DNA from: Candidatus Komeilibacteria bacterium
GTDB taxonomy: Bacteria; Patescibacteriota; Patescibacteriia; UBA1558; 2-01-FULL-52-15
NCBI GenBank assembly: GCA_016204595.1
Contig: JACQKJ010000012.1
Location: forward strand, 1-10,936
Length of the DNA: 10,936 bases
Direction of reading: 5' to 3'
Under the pieces are notes generated by a model. That model saw nothing but the letters and a program-made list of their open reading frames with translations, had not been told where the DNA came from and did no database searches. Shown piece by piece: positions 1 through 7,203 of this stretch (positions are counted from its first letter, which is position 1; every line of letters begins with the position of its first letter). A program made the position numbers and the translations under genes.

Positions 1-2
1 AA

Positions 3-115
3 TAAGTTAAAAATGAAAAGTGAGAAGTTTAAGTTTAAAATTTCAAGTTATAAAAGGATGCTGAATGAACTTTTGACTTGTAACTTAAATTTATCACTTA
101 TAACTTTAAACTTCA
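3..115. repeat. A/T-rich ~7-bp periodic array with inverted arms
   Basis: Variants of AACTT recur at spacings of 6-7 or 14 bases. On the plus strand they fill 76-115 (TAACTTA, CACTTAT, AACTTTA, AACTTCA). On the minus strand they fill 3-53, so the two halves form an imperfect inverted repeat around a less repetitive centre at about 54-75. The stop codon and last codons of the transketolase lie inside the right arm. A role as a weak transcription terminator or as a slippage-prone spacer is possible. No gene is seen here. Confidence 0.6.
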
Positions 116-1947
116 ATTATTTTCATAACTTTCTGGATGATACTCTTCATTGAAATCCCCTCATACTCCAAAAGTTCCTCGGGATTGCCGCTCCGCGGCA
201 TTTTCCGTACCGCGAGCGAATGGATGCGCACCAGCGTGTTCTCCAATACCTCGCGCACCGCATCGGCAAGACCTCCTTCGGCATAGTGATCCTCGACGAC
301 AATGATATCATCGGTCTGCTGTGCGGCGCGGCGAATAGTGCGTGCGTCAATGGGCTTCACGCTATAACAATCAATGACTCGAACGCGAATATTCTGCGCC
401 AGTAGCTGCTCATGCGCTTTCAATGCTTCGTGCACGGTAATACCCGCCGCAATCACCGTAACCGCATCCTTCCTGCTTTGTTTCAAAACTTTGCTGCCGC
501 CAATCGGAAACGTTTGGCTCTGCGGATACAGGATCGGCATTTCAGGCCGCGTGGTGCGTATATAGACAATGCCTTTGTGCCGCGCCGCTTGCTCAACAAG
601 TTTTTGCGTGGATACGGCATCTGAAGGATACAGCACCACACTGTCCAACAGCGTTCTGAACAGTGCTATGTCCTCAAGCCCCATCTGCGAGGCACCATCC
701 TGACCGATAGACACGCCTGCATGAGAGCCAACGAATTTGATATTCGCCTCACTGTACCGTGCCATGCGTATCTGATCGAATGCGCGGGTAAAGAAAGCGG
801 CAAACGTAGAAACGAACGGCACCAGGCCGCGGCGCGCCATGCCGACTGCCACTCCGACCATGTTCTGCTCCGCAATGAACATTTCGAAAAAACGTTCCGG
901 ATAGGCTTTCTTGAAAATTTCAGAATATGTTGAGTTTGACACCTCGCCGTCGAGCACGACCATGCGCGGATTCTTGGGAAATATCCGAACCAAGGCATCA
1001 CCGTACGCGCGCCGCGTGGAAATAACAACGCGCCTCGTATAGGTGCCAAGCGATTTTGGCCGAATCGACAGTTTTCGAGCAACGGCGCGCGCAGGCTTTG
1101 CAAGTTCACCGCGAAGTTGCATATCAACGGACCCTAATTCCCGGAGTGCGCGTCCGAGTTGTTCCGCATCAAGCGCTTTGCCATGCCAGCCGTCATGGTC
1201 TTCCAGGAACGAAACACCTTTGCCTTTGATGGTCTTCGCAATAAGCATCACCGGCCGTTTCGGAGACTCGAGCGCTTCTCGGAATGCAAGTTCAATGTTC
1301 TCGACCGAATGACCATCTACCATGAGCACGTCCCAGCCGAATGCAGCAACTCGTTTTTTATACGCCTCAATGTGATGGCCGTACATGGTCTCACCGCGTT
1401 GGCCCAGACGGTTCACATCCAGAATCGCGATCAAGTTGTTGAGTTTGTAATATGCAGCGCCTTGGATTGCCTCCCATACCGATCCTTCTGCCATTTCACT
1501 GTCTCCGAGTAGCACGAATGTGCGATAGGACAAATGGTCAACATGTTTCGCAGCCATTGCCATGCCAGCACCGATAGAAAGCCCTTGCCCCAGCGATCCA
1601 GTTGCCGCTTCCGAGTACGGAAAACGCATGCTCGGATGCCCTTCCAATCGACTCGTGAATTGCCGCAGGGTCAATACTTCTTTTTCGGTGATCGCGCCTG
1701 TCACGGCCCACAGGGCATAAAACAACGGGGATGCGTGGCCTTTGGAAAAGATCAGACGGTCGTTGTTTACGTTCTTCGGATTCTTGATATCAAACTTAAA
1801 AAATCCTCCGAAGAAAAGCGTTGCCATAAGATCAGCCGCAGAGAGCGACGAGGTCATGTGGCCGGAACCAGCCTTGGTTGTCGAAACCAAGCTCCAGTAG
1901 CGGATAAGCTTGGCGAGTTTGCTGATGTGGGATGCGCTTGATGTCAT
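106..1947 (-). CDS. tkt: Transketolase, short animal-type, full length
   Basis: This 613-aa protein should be the cytosolic thiamine-diphosphate enzyme that moves two-carbon ketol units between sugar phosphates in the non-oxidative pentose phosphate pathway. Motifs run in family order: AGSGH (26-30), SKGH (68-71), GSLGQG (117-122), the ThDP/Mg site as GDSE (148-151) followed by DVN (177-179), GWHGK near 253, the catalytic Glu in AEQN (E360), and GSHAGVSIGQDG-ASQM-GLED (407-426), then a C-terminal domain with VEDHYAEGG and PRSGNPEEL. Length and the SIGQDGASQM block match the roughly 620-aa vertebrate-type enzyme rather than the roughly 660-aa E. coli type. The third residue of the usual GDGE is Ser. 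I chose the ATG at 1947: an ATG at 1971 would add eight residues encoded partly by a repeat terminus, while a TGT-TACAAT box ends seven bases before 1947. The gene stands alone in this window. Confidence 0.95.
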   Translation of the reverse strand: MTSSASHISKLAKLIRYWSLVSTTKAGSGHMTSSLSAADLMATLFFGGFFKFDIKNPKNVNNDRLIFSKGHASPLFYALWAVTGAITEKEVLTLRQFTSRLEGHPSMRFPYSEAATGSLGQGLSIGAGMAMAAKHVDHLSYRTFVLLGDSEMAEGSVWEAIQGAAYYKLNNLIAILDVNRLGQRGETMYGHHIEAYKKRVAAFGWDVLMVDGHSVENIELAFREALESPKRPVMLIAKTIKGKGVSFLEDHDGWHGKALDAEQLGRALRELGSVDMQLRGELAKPARAVARKLSIRPKSLGTYTRRVVISTRRAYGDALVRIFPKNPRMVVLDGEVSNSTYSEIFKKAYPERFFEMFIAEQNMVGVAVGMARRGLVPFVSTFAAFFTRAFDQIRMARYSEANIKFVGSHAGVSIGQDGASQMGLEDIALFRTLLDSVVLYPSDAVSTQKLVEQAARHKGIVYIRTTRPEMPILYPQSQTFPIGGSKVLKQSRKDAVTVIAAGITVHEALKAHEQLLAQNIRVRVIDCYSVKPIDARTIRRAAQQTDDIIVVEDHYAEGGLADAVREVLENTLVRIHSLAVRKMPRSGNPEELLEYEGISMKSIIQKVMKIIEV

Positions 1948-1954
1948 TATGATA

Positions 1955-1963
1955 ATTGTAACA
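1955..1963 (-). promoter_or_regulatory. Extended -10 promoter of transketolase gene
   Basis: On the minus strand TGT-TACAAT lies so that seven bases separate the hexamer from the ATG at 1947. Transcription would start at or next to the start codon, giving a leaderless mRNA. No convincing -35 hexamer is seen; the expected position falls in the adjoining repeat element. Confidence 0.5.
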
Positions 1964-1965
1964 TA

Positions 1966-2110
1966 TGTCATTGCGAGCGACAGCGGGAGCGAAGCAATCT
2001 CTCTGCATATACCAAGCCTGGCAAATACCGAGGCTGCGATGATACTTTCAACGCACTGTCATGCACAGGAGATTGCCGCGTCGTCGCTTATGCTCCTCCT
2101 CGCAATGACA
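1966..2110. repeat. 145-bp inverted-repeat (MITE/REP-like) element
   Basis: The left end reads TGTCATTGCGAG followed later by GAAGCAATCTC (to 2001). The right end starts at GAGATTGC (2069) and finishes CTCGCAATGACA at 2110, so the ends are inverted copies of about 35-43 bases with some divergence. The unpaired centre is about 2002-2068. From memory, sequences of this form are dispersed in many unrelated bacterial genomes. No transposase is encoded, so it would be a non-autonomous element or a structured intergenic repeat. Open frames across it translate to meaningless sequence and are not genes. Confidence 0.75.
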
Positions 2111-2140
2111 CGCTACTTAATCGAATGCTCCAAACTGTTG

Positions 2141-2160
2141 CCTCAGCCTGTCGAAGGGTT
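2141..2160. repeat. Fragment of the CCTTCGACAGGCTGAGG-type dispersed motif
   Basis: On the minus strand the segment reads AACCCTTCGACAGGCTGAGG. Near-identical short motifs (CCCTTCGACAGGCTCAGG) occur as dispersed repeats in many environmental genomes, from memory. It lies between the inverted-repeat element and the stop of the Cys-rich protein gene, so this 194-base gap is built mostly of repeat material and holds no gene. Confidence 0.45.
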
Positions 2161-2165
2161 AACGT

Positions 2166-2984
2166 TTATTTATTATTGAGCGGCCGGATCTTAGCAGCTT
2201 CTTCAGGTGTAAGATATTCATATTCATATAAAGAATTTTGTGGTTCGATGAGTTTGAAGGTGGAAAGCATCTGGTGAGCTATGGCGTTATTTTTTTGAGG
2301 CTCTTCAACGTTCGGACTTTCCGGTGTCTCGAAAGAAATAAGATATATCCGATCCTGATCGGCTATATATATTATTTCGTAGCCCGCATCATAGCCAAAC
2401 ACATTGTACAGCTCGTACGCTTCAAGGTTGCCAACTGGTAAAGCAAACTCTTTCTCAAATGCTGGGGGTTGTATATCCTCCCGTACTGCCTGCTCTTTGG
2501 TTTCTTGTAACGAATACTGAACGAATTCCTTTGCGGAGAGTCTCTGTGGATTTTCTAGCACTGAGATAGTAACAGCATAAGCAAAATTCGAGCGAGTACT
2601 AATTGAGACGGCTACAGCTTTATCAAAAAAATCATCGGTGATTTGCCAATCGCTCGGATATTGTATATCAAACCCATACTCCTCATTACGATACGTTTGC
2701 CAATCAGCAGTACTGAGTTGCTCCCGAGGTATGAAAATATCGGTCTTAAACCCGCACCTTTCCTCCACACAGCCCGGATACTTGCCGGGTTTACCGCAGG
2801 CATCTGGTATGCCGGAGGTGCACGTGCAATCAGTATCAACGACGCATCTATTTCCGAACGACGCATACCCTGTAGCTCTTGGGAGCGAAGCAGCCATCCA
2901 GAACGCACCTGCAAGAGCGATCAAAAATACAGCGACGATACCTCCGTAGAGCGAAAGAAAATATGAGTTAAAACGAATGCGCAT
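2166..2984 (-). CDS. Membrane-anchored Cys-rich protein with PsbP-like C-terminal part
   Basis: This 272-aa protein is of unknown function. One hydrophobic segment (about 13-34) follows a short basic N-terminus and should anchor or export the chain. Next comes a Cys-rich stretch with C47, C53, C55, C63, C72 and C77, including a CVVDTDCTC pattern, suggesting disulfides outside the membrane. From about residue 93 a YGFDIQYPSDW motif begins a mixed alpha/beta domain (to about 246). That motif is typical of the PsbP-like/lipocalin-like domains found in many uncharacterised bacterial exported proteins. The C-terminus (EYEYLTPEEAAKIRP) is acidic then basic. The anchor lacks a lipobox Cys, so it is not a lipoprotein. 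The ATG at 2984 lies six bases after a TGG-TACAAT box. It diverges from the O-antigen-ligase gene. The membrane anchor is clear; the fold is tentative. Confidence 0.8.
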   Translation of the reverse strand: MRIRFNSYFLSLYGGIVAVFLIALAGAFWMAASLPRATGYASFGNRCVVDTDCTCTSGIPDACGKPGKYPGCVEERCGFKTDIFIPREQLSTADWQTYRNEEYGFDIQYPSDWQITDDFFDKAVAVSISTRSNFAYAVTISVLENPQRLSAKEFVQYSLQETKEQAVREDIQPPAFEKEFALPVGNLEAYELYNVFGYDAGYEIIYIADQDRIYLISFETPESPNVEEPQKNNAIAHQMLSTFKLIEPQNSLYEYEYLTPEEAAKIRPLNNK

Positions 2985-2990
2985 GCATTC

Positions 2991-2999
2991 ATTGTACCA
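2991..2999 (-). promoter_or_regulatory. Extended -10 promoter of Cys-rich protein gene
   Basis: TGG-TACAAT on the minus strand ends six bases before the ATG at 2984, predicting a leaderless transcript. No Shine-Dalgarno sequence is present. It faces away from the promoter at 3051-3059. Confidence 0.55.
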
Positions 3000-3050
3000 C
3001 TATTCCCTGCTTTTTCCCACGCAAAAAACCTGTGAAAAGAGCCAACATTC

Positions 3051-3059
3051 TGGTATACT
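3051..3059 (+). promoter_or_regulatory. Extended -10 promoter of O-antigen-ligase-like gene
   Basis: TGG-TATACT ends six bases (GTCCCC) before the ATG at 3066. Position -35 shows only TGTGAA, a poor match, so the TG extension probably carries recognition. A purine-rich ribosome binding site is absent, consistent with leaderless translation. Confidence 0.6.
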
Positions 3060-3065
3060 GTCCCC

Positions 3066-5198
3066 ATGACATCGCGAGGAACGGTTCGGTTCTGCGAAAG
3101 CACGCTCAAAGGCATTCTGCTGCTCTCGGCATTCCTGCCGCTTTTTGTTTTTGACCCGCTGCTTTTTCCGTTCGTATTTCCCCGCACCATACTCTTCCGC
3201 GTGCTCATGCTTGTCGGCTTGCTGCTCTATGCGCTGCTTGCAGCACTAGAACCAAAATACCGGCAGCGCTGGTCTCCGTTGACATTATCCTTTGCGGCCC
3301 TTGTTCTGATCTTTGCATTGACCGCCGCCACAGGCGTGAACTGGTATCGGAGCGTCTGGAGCACCGTTGAGCGAAGCGAAGGACTCCTCATGTGGCTGTA
3401 CCTGGGTGCCTATCTGCTGCTGCTTCGCGGCATGCTGCGAAGCGCTGACTGGAAGGAATTTTTTCGCACGGTGCTTGTGGCAGGATGGCTCCAGACCATC
3501 TATACATTAGGACAATTTTTTAATCTGCCGTTCGCGCTCGTCAGCACCGGGGAGCGCCTAAGCGGCAGCATCGGCAATCCCAGTTTTGTGGCCGCATACT
3601 TTATTTTGATCATGGGTGTTGCCGCATGGCTTCTGACGCAGTCTCCCGGGCCAAAGGCCCGCGCATCATACATCGCGCTCATACTCCTTGATGCGTTCCT
3701 CCTCTGGAATACGCAGACACGGGGTGCCATCATCGGCTGTGCGGTAGGGCTCGCATTCATTGGCAGCGTAATGCTGTGGCGAAGTCTGCGCGCAAAAGCC
3801 CTGGTGCTCATCATAACTACTCTTGCCGTGTGCACACTCGGATATGGCTGGCTGGTCGCAAATCAAAATATGCCCTTCGTGCTGAAAAATACGACGCTCC
3901 ACCGTCTGGCGACGATCTCCCTGACGGATATCACGGCGCAGAACCGGCTCATCGTATGGGGGGCAGGGCTGCAGGGATTTGCAGAACGGCCTCTGTTCGG
4001 CTGGGGGCTCGAAAATTTCCGCGATCCCTTCAATGACTATTTCAACCCGGCGATCACGCGCGACATCGGTTCAAGCCCCTGGTACGACCGGGCGCACAGT
4101 ACCGTCATCGAGGTGGCCGTGGCTTCCGGAATACTCGGCGTTATTCTCTACGGACTCCTCTGGACATGGGCAGGCATTGCGTTGTTCAGGTTGTACAAAC
4201 GTTCCGCGTGGGAAGGTGCCCTGCTCGGGGGAGCCATACTTGCGTATTTCATTCAAAACCTTTTCGTATTTGACACGATCAATTCCTACCTTCTTTTTTT
4301 CGCCCTGCTCGCACTCATCGAGTTAAGAACGGTGCCCATTGCTACAAAGAACAAAAAACCCGTACAGCCAAAACAGGTGCATCTCATTGGCGGCGGCATT
4401 GCCCTGATCGCCATTACTTTTCTCGCACTCTATTATACGGTAGCGCGCCCGACGCTCGCGAACCAGTACACGGTCCAAGCGATAGTCCATGATAAGGAGC
4501 ATCCGGAGCAAGCGCTCATAGATTTCAAAAAAGCTCTGGCAGCAACCGATCCTGCAGCTGAAGAATACCGCTTCACCCTGGTGCAATTTGCCCGAGACCA
4601 GCTAAACCTGCGCGGTGTGACGTCTGAAACAAAAGAATTGGTCCTGCTCGCGTCGTCGGAAATGCAAAAAACCATCGATAATGTGCCGTCGTCCGTCCAG
4701 GGATATTTACTGCTTGCGGAACTCTATCTTTCAGGACAAACGATCGACGCCGCCTACCTGTCGCAGGCTGAAATGGCAGCACGAACAGCCCAAGAGCTCG
4801 CGCCGAGGCGCTACCAGCCCTACACAGCGCTGGGGCGCATCTACATGTCTGAGGGGAAACCGGAACAAGGCATCGAGGAGTTCAAAAAAGCAATTGCATT
4901 GAACGAGAACTTCGCGGAAAGCTACTGGAACCTTGGCATTGCCTACATACTGAACCATGAAGCCGAACGAGCGCGCGAGTCGCTCGCACAGGCCTTGGCG
5001 CACGGATACAATATTTACGAAGAAAAAAATGTCGAGAAACTCATCGCGGCCTATAGCGACTCGCGCGATCTCAAAGCTATGATCGATTTCCTGGGCGAGC
5101 TTACCGTGAATTTCCCCGATAACCAAAAATATCTGAACGCCCATACGGAGCTGAAGGAGCTCTACGAGAAGGCATTGAGCGCAACAGCAAAGCCCTAG
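3066..5198 (+). CDS. O-antigen ligase/oligosaccharyltransferase-like membrane protein with TPR tail
   Basis: This 710-aa protein has an N-terminal polytopic membrane part (about 12-425), one further TM (439-460) and a soluble TPR tail. Hallmarks of the Wzy/WaaL/PglL-like ligase family are visible: RLSGSIGNPSFVAAY (164-178), TQTRGA (216-221), a QNRLIVWGAGLQGFAERPLFGWG-like block (292-314) leading to ENF-FNDYF, and YDRAHS (340-345) in the large external loop. Members transfer or polymerise lipid-linked glycans onto lipid A core, surface polymer or protein. The tail carries TPR-like repeats, clearest at about 583-616 and 617-650 (A-LGRIYMSEGKPEQGIEEFKKAIAL, then YWNLGIAYILN); it may bind acceptors or partners. 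The ATG at 3066 follows an extended -10 by six bases. A single-membrane host with an S-layer would fit a protein-glycosylation ligase, but the acceptor is inference. The gene converges on the three-TM gene. Confidence 0.88.
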   Translation: MTSRGTVRFCESTLKGILLLSAFLPLFVFDPLLFPFVFPRTILFRVLMLVGLLLYALLAALEPKYRQRWSPLTLSFAALVLIFALTAATGVNWYRSVWSTVERSEGLLMWLYLGAYLLLLRGMLRSADWKEFFRTVLVAGWLQTIYTLGQFFNLPFALVSTGERLSGSIGNPSFVAAYFILIMGVAAWLLTQSPGPKARASYIALILLDAFLLWNTQTRGAIIGCAVGLAFIGSVMLWRSLRAKALVLIITTLAVCTLGYGWLVANQNMPFVLKNTTLHRLATISLTDITAQNRLIVWGAGLQGFAERPLFGWGLENFRDPFNDYFNPAITRDIGSSPWYDRAHSTVIEVAVASGILGVILYGLLWTWAGIALFRLYKRSAWEGALLGGAILAYFIQNLFVFDTINSYLLFFALLALIELRTVPIATKNKKPVQPKQVHLIGGGIALIAITFLALYYTVARPTLANQYTVQAIVHDKEHPEQALIDFKKALAATDPAAEEYRFTLVQFARDQLNLRGVTSETKELVLLASSEMQKTIDNVPSSVQGYLLLAELYLSGQTIDAAYLSQAEMAARTAQELAPRRYQPYTALGRIYMSEGKPEQGIEEFKKAIALNENFAESYWNLGIAYILNHEAERARESLAQALAHGYNIYEEKNVEKLIAAYSDSRDLKAMIDFLGELTVNFPDNQKYLNAHTELKELYEKALSATAKP

Positions 5199-5527
5199 CG
5201 CCGGGGCGGCAACGTACGCTTACGTTCTTTTTGTTGTTGCAGTTCACCGTCAAGTTCCCGCACGATGGTACGCATCTCCCAAAGCCCAAAAAGAAAAAAA
5301 ATAGCAAAGAGTAATCTTAAATAAATGCGCAGCGGATCAAAATTGGAATACCCAAGCGTATCACTCAGAATATTCAAAATCATAATAACGCCAAAAATGG
5401 CGCATGCAATTTGAAAAAATTTGAAGCTCAAATCAAGGCGTTTTTCCACACGCCAGACAATACCCGTCGCAATAACGAAACTCACCGTAACGATAAGCAA
5501 AGTACTGTAATTAATTACAAAATTCAT
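5195..5527 (-). CDS. Small three-TM membrane protein, function unknown
   Basis: This 110-aa protein has three hydrophobic segments (about 4-24, 35-55 and 65-84) and a charged C-terminal tail, ELDGELQQQKERKR, that is likely a short cytoplasmic helix. No family is recognised. It is the last gene of the minus-strand series, 26 bases after the stop of the 533-aa protein gene. I chose the ATG at 5527: a TATACT hexamer ends six bases before it, as at other genes here, and an in-frame ATG at 5548 would only add seven residues in front of the first TM. GGAG is present but only two bases from the ATG, too close for a normal ribosome binding site. Its TAG stop overlaps the convergent ligase stop in the palindrome CTAG. 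It could be an accessory membrane subunit for the surface-protein genes. Confidence 0.72.
   Translation of the reverse strand: MNFVINYSTLLIVTVSFVIATGIVWRVEKRLDLSFKFFQIACAIFGVIMILNILSDTLGYSNFDPLRIYLRLLFAIFFLFGLWEMRTIVRELDGELQQQKERKRTLPPRR
5211..5232 (+). terminator. Possible Rho-independent terminator after ligase gene
   Basis: AACGTA (5211-5216) and TACGTT (5221-5226) form a 6-bp stem with loop CGCT, followed by CTTTTT. It lies 13 bases past the ligase stop and inside the 3' coding end of the convergent three-TM gene. The stem is short and not GC-rich, so strength is uncertain. Confidence 0.4.
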
Positions 5528-5533
5528 AGCTCC

Positions 5534-5544
5534 AGTATATACCA
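5534..5544 (-). promoter_or_regulatory. -10 promoter element of three-TM gene
   Basis: TGG-TATATACT on the minus strand contains TATACT ending six bases before the ATG at 5527, or an extended TGG-TATATA ending eight bases before it. It sits between the 533-aa gene stop and this gene, allowing independent leaderless expression in addition to read-through. Confidence 0.4.
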
Positions 5545-5553
5545 CCATGGGTA

Positions 5554-7155
5554 TTATGCAATCATACCGCTCTGAAAAAGATCCGTATCGTTGACCTGGT
5601 GTGTAGCCCGCCGCACGGACCGCCGCTCACGAAGCAGCAGCAGCAAAAATACGAAAAACAGTAACCCGACGACGGCCATGCTTCGGTGGATTCCTAAAAT
5701 AAGCTGCTGCTCGGTGATCGCGATCAAGGGGACCTCAATGACGTTATACGATTTGACCTCGAACACTTTTGAGGTCCCGACTGAACGATTTCTATAGTGC
5801 AGCTGTACATCAACAACATAGTTGCCCGGATCGAGCGGCTGACTCGTAACGGCCCGGCTGTAATCAACCGCCGTATCAGTCAGGGTTAAAATCTTCTGTT
5901 CCTCGAATATTTTACTGCCGGCATTGTCATAGAGCGCGTAGGTCAGCTGCCCTGGTTCTGTCACGTTGTGTTTGAGACTCGCGATCTCGGTTTTGATGTC
6001 AATGCTGCCTTGCTTGTTAATTTCCTCCGGCTTGCTCAAAACCTGCACGTTGATGACATAATCATGCGTGAAACCGATGCTGGGCGTCTCCGGTTCTATG
6101 GTTACCTCTGGCACACCTCCGCTGCCGCCTCCAGTTGGCTGCTCGGGTCCGGCCGGCGGCGCTGGCGGAGGTTGCGTGGTCGTTTCGGTCGTTACAATGA
6201 ACGTATAGCTTGCGCTCACCGCAACCGAGTCATCCTCAGGACTGACCGCAAGGATCACGATAGTATGCTCTCCTTCCTCAAGGGGATTTGCGGCAACCCA
6301 TGTCCAGTTACCGTCCGCATCAGGGCTGGTGGTTGAGAATACGGCGGTCGAATACAATGAGATCAAAATGTATGCGTTCTTTATATTCGTGTTGCCCTTG
6401 AATACCGGATTTTTGAAGGAAATTATCGGGACGTTTTTGCCCGTAGCAATCCGCCTGTTGCCGGCAATATTTTGCAATGCATCCAATGCTGCATACGCTC
6501 TATCCTTGACAGGGTGATGAGCGATCAATATGTCCTTCAATGCTTTTTTTTGCTTCGGAGTTGGCGGCGCTGGAAAACTAGCACCAGGACCACCGCCCGA
6601 TGAGCCGCTTGTTCCTCCTGTCTGCTGGCCTCCAGAATTCGAAAGAGTCGTGAAGTTCACTGTCGAACCATAACTGGTCCCTATCCCATTCACCGCGTAG
6701 GCGCGGACATAATATACCTTTGAAGCGGTAAGGCCCGTCAAGCTGACCGAATACGAGCCGGTACCGGCTGACGTATCAGTATACACCGTGTCCGACGTTG
6801 TCGGCTCGGTCGTCGTTGCCAACGCAAAACCACGCTCCGTGACCGCATCCCCCCCATCGGAGATCACGGTACCGTTGCCGGTCGCGGTGGTCTGCGCAAT
6901 GTTCGTCACCGCCTGCGTGCTTGCCACAGCCGGATTTGCGCACGTGGTCGGCAAGCACGGGCTCACCCCTTGGGCGCAAATGCGCAGACACAAGAGCGTC
7001 TCCGCTGCTTCCCCGCGGAATACGGAAGGTCCTATCACGAAGGCGTAGCCAACAAATGTAACGACAATAAGCAACGCCCAAAAAGTCGTGAACCATTTAT
7101 ATATCCGAAAACGACGCCTCGCGGCGCGCAATCTATGATGTGCGTTCTTCTTCAT
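5554..7155 (-). CDS. FN3/Ig-like surface protein with a TM at each end
   Basis: This 533-aa protein has a basic N-terminus (RAARRRFRIYK) and a TM at about 21-42. A four-Cys stretch follows (C56, C60, C67, C72). An FN3-like repeat spans about 76-172; its pattern, DGGDAVTERGFA... LTGLTASKVYYVRAYAVN...GTSYGS, is characteristic of bacterial FN3/FISUMP-type surface repeats. A Gly/Ser/Pro linker (173-199), a helical stretch (200-235), a bacterial Ig-like domain (about 240-322, with DADGNWTW and GEHTIVILAVS), a Pro/Gly linker and another beta-sandwich (about 360-468) come next. The chain ends in a TM (about 488-508) with a basic stop-transfer tail (RERRSVRR). With both ends cytoplasmic, the whole domain array would form a large loop outside the membrane. 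It follows the 837-aa gene by 48 bases. Its C-terminal architecture parallels the membrane partner of WxL proteins, though I see no clear DUF916 sequence match. Confidence 0.85.
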   Translation of the reverse strand: MKKNAHHRLRAARRRFRIYKWFTTFWALLIVVTFVGYAFVIGPSVFRGEAAETLLCLRICAQGVSPCLPTTCANPAVASTQAVTNIAQTTATGNGTVISDGGDAVTERGFALATTTEPTTSDTVYTDTSAGTGSYSVSLTGLTASKVYYVRAYAVNGIGTSYGSTVNFTTLSNSGGQQTGGTSGSSGGGPGASFPAPPTPKQKKALKDILIAHHPVKDRAYAALDALQNIAGNRRIATGKNVPIISFKNPVFKGNTNIKNAYILISLYSTAVFSTTSPDADGNWTWVAANPLEEGEHTIVILAVSPEDDSVAVSASYTFIVTTETTTQPPPAPPAGPEQPTGGGSGGVPEVTIEPETPSIGFTHDYVINVQVLSKPEEINKQGSIDIKTEIASLKHNVTEPGQLTYALYDNAGSKIFEEQKILTLTDTAVDYSRAVTSQPLDPGNYVVDVQLHYRNRSVGTSKVFEVKSYNVIEVPLIAITEQQLILGIHRSMAVVGLLFFVFLLLLLRERRSVRRATHQVNDTDLFQSGMIA

Positions 7156-7166
7156 AGCAGCTTAAG

Positions 7167-7175
7167 ATTATCACA
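7167..7175 (-). promoter_or_regulatory. Possible extended -10 before FN3/Ig-like protein gene
   Basis: TGT-GATAAT on the minus strand ends 11 bases before the ATG at 7155, implying a 5' leader of only about four bases. The ATG lacks a Shine-Dalgarno site. Read-through from the upstream gene is equally possible, since no terminator hairpin is seen in the 48-base gap. The gap also holds a direct repeat of AGCGGTC. Confidence 0.35.
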
Positions 7176-7203
7176 ATAGCGGTCGAGTATACAGCGGTCT
7201 ATG

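Noticed and set aside
3..115. CRISPR array
   Set aside because: The repeats are degenerate heptads without unique spacers of regular length; no cas gene is present.
1910..2179. 89-aa plus-strand open frame (VIASDSGSEAIS-type sequence)
   Set aside because: It is translated from the inverted-repeat element and the 5' end of the transketolase gene; such peptides are common false annotations over this repeat type.
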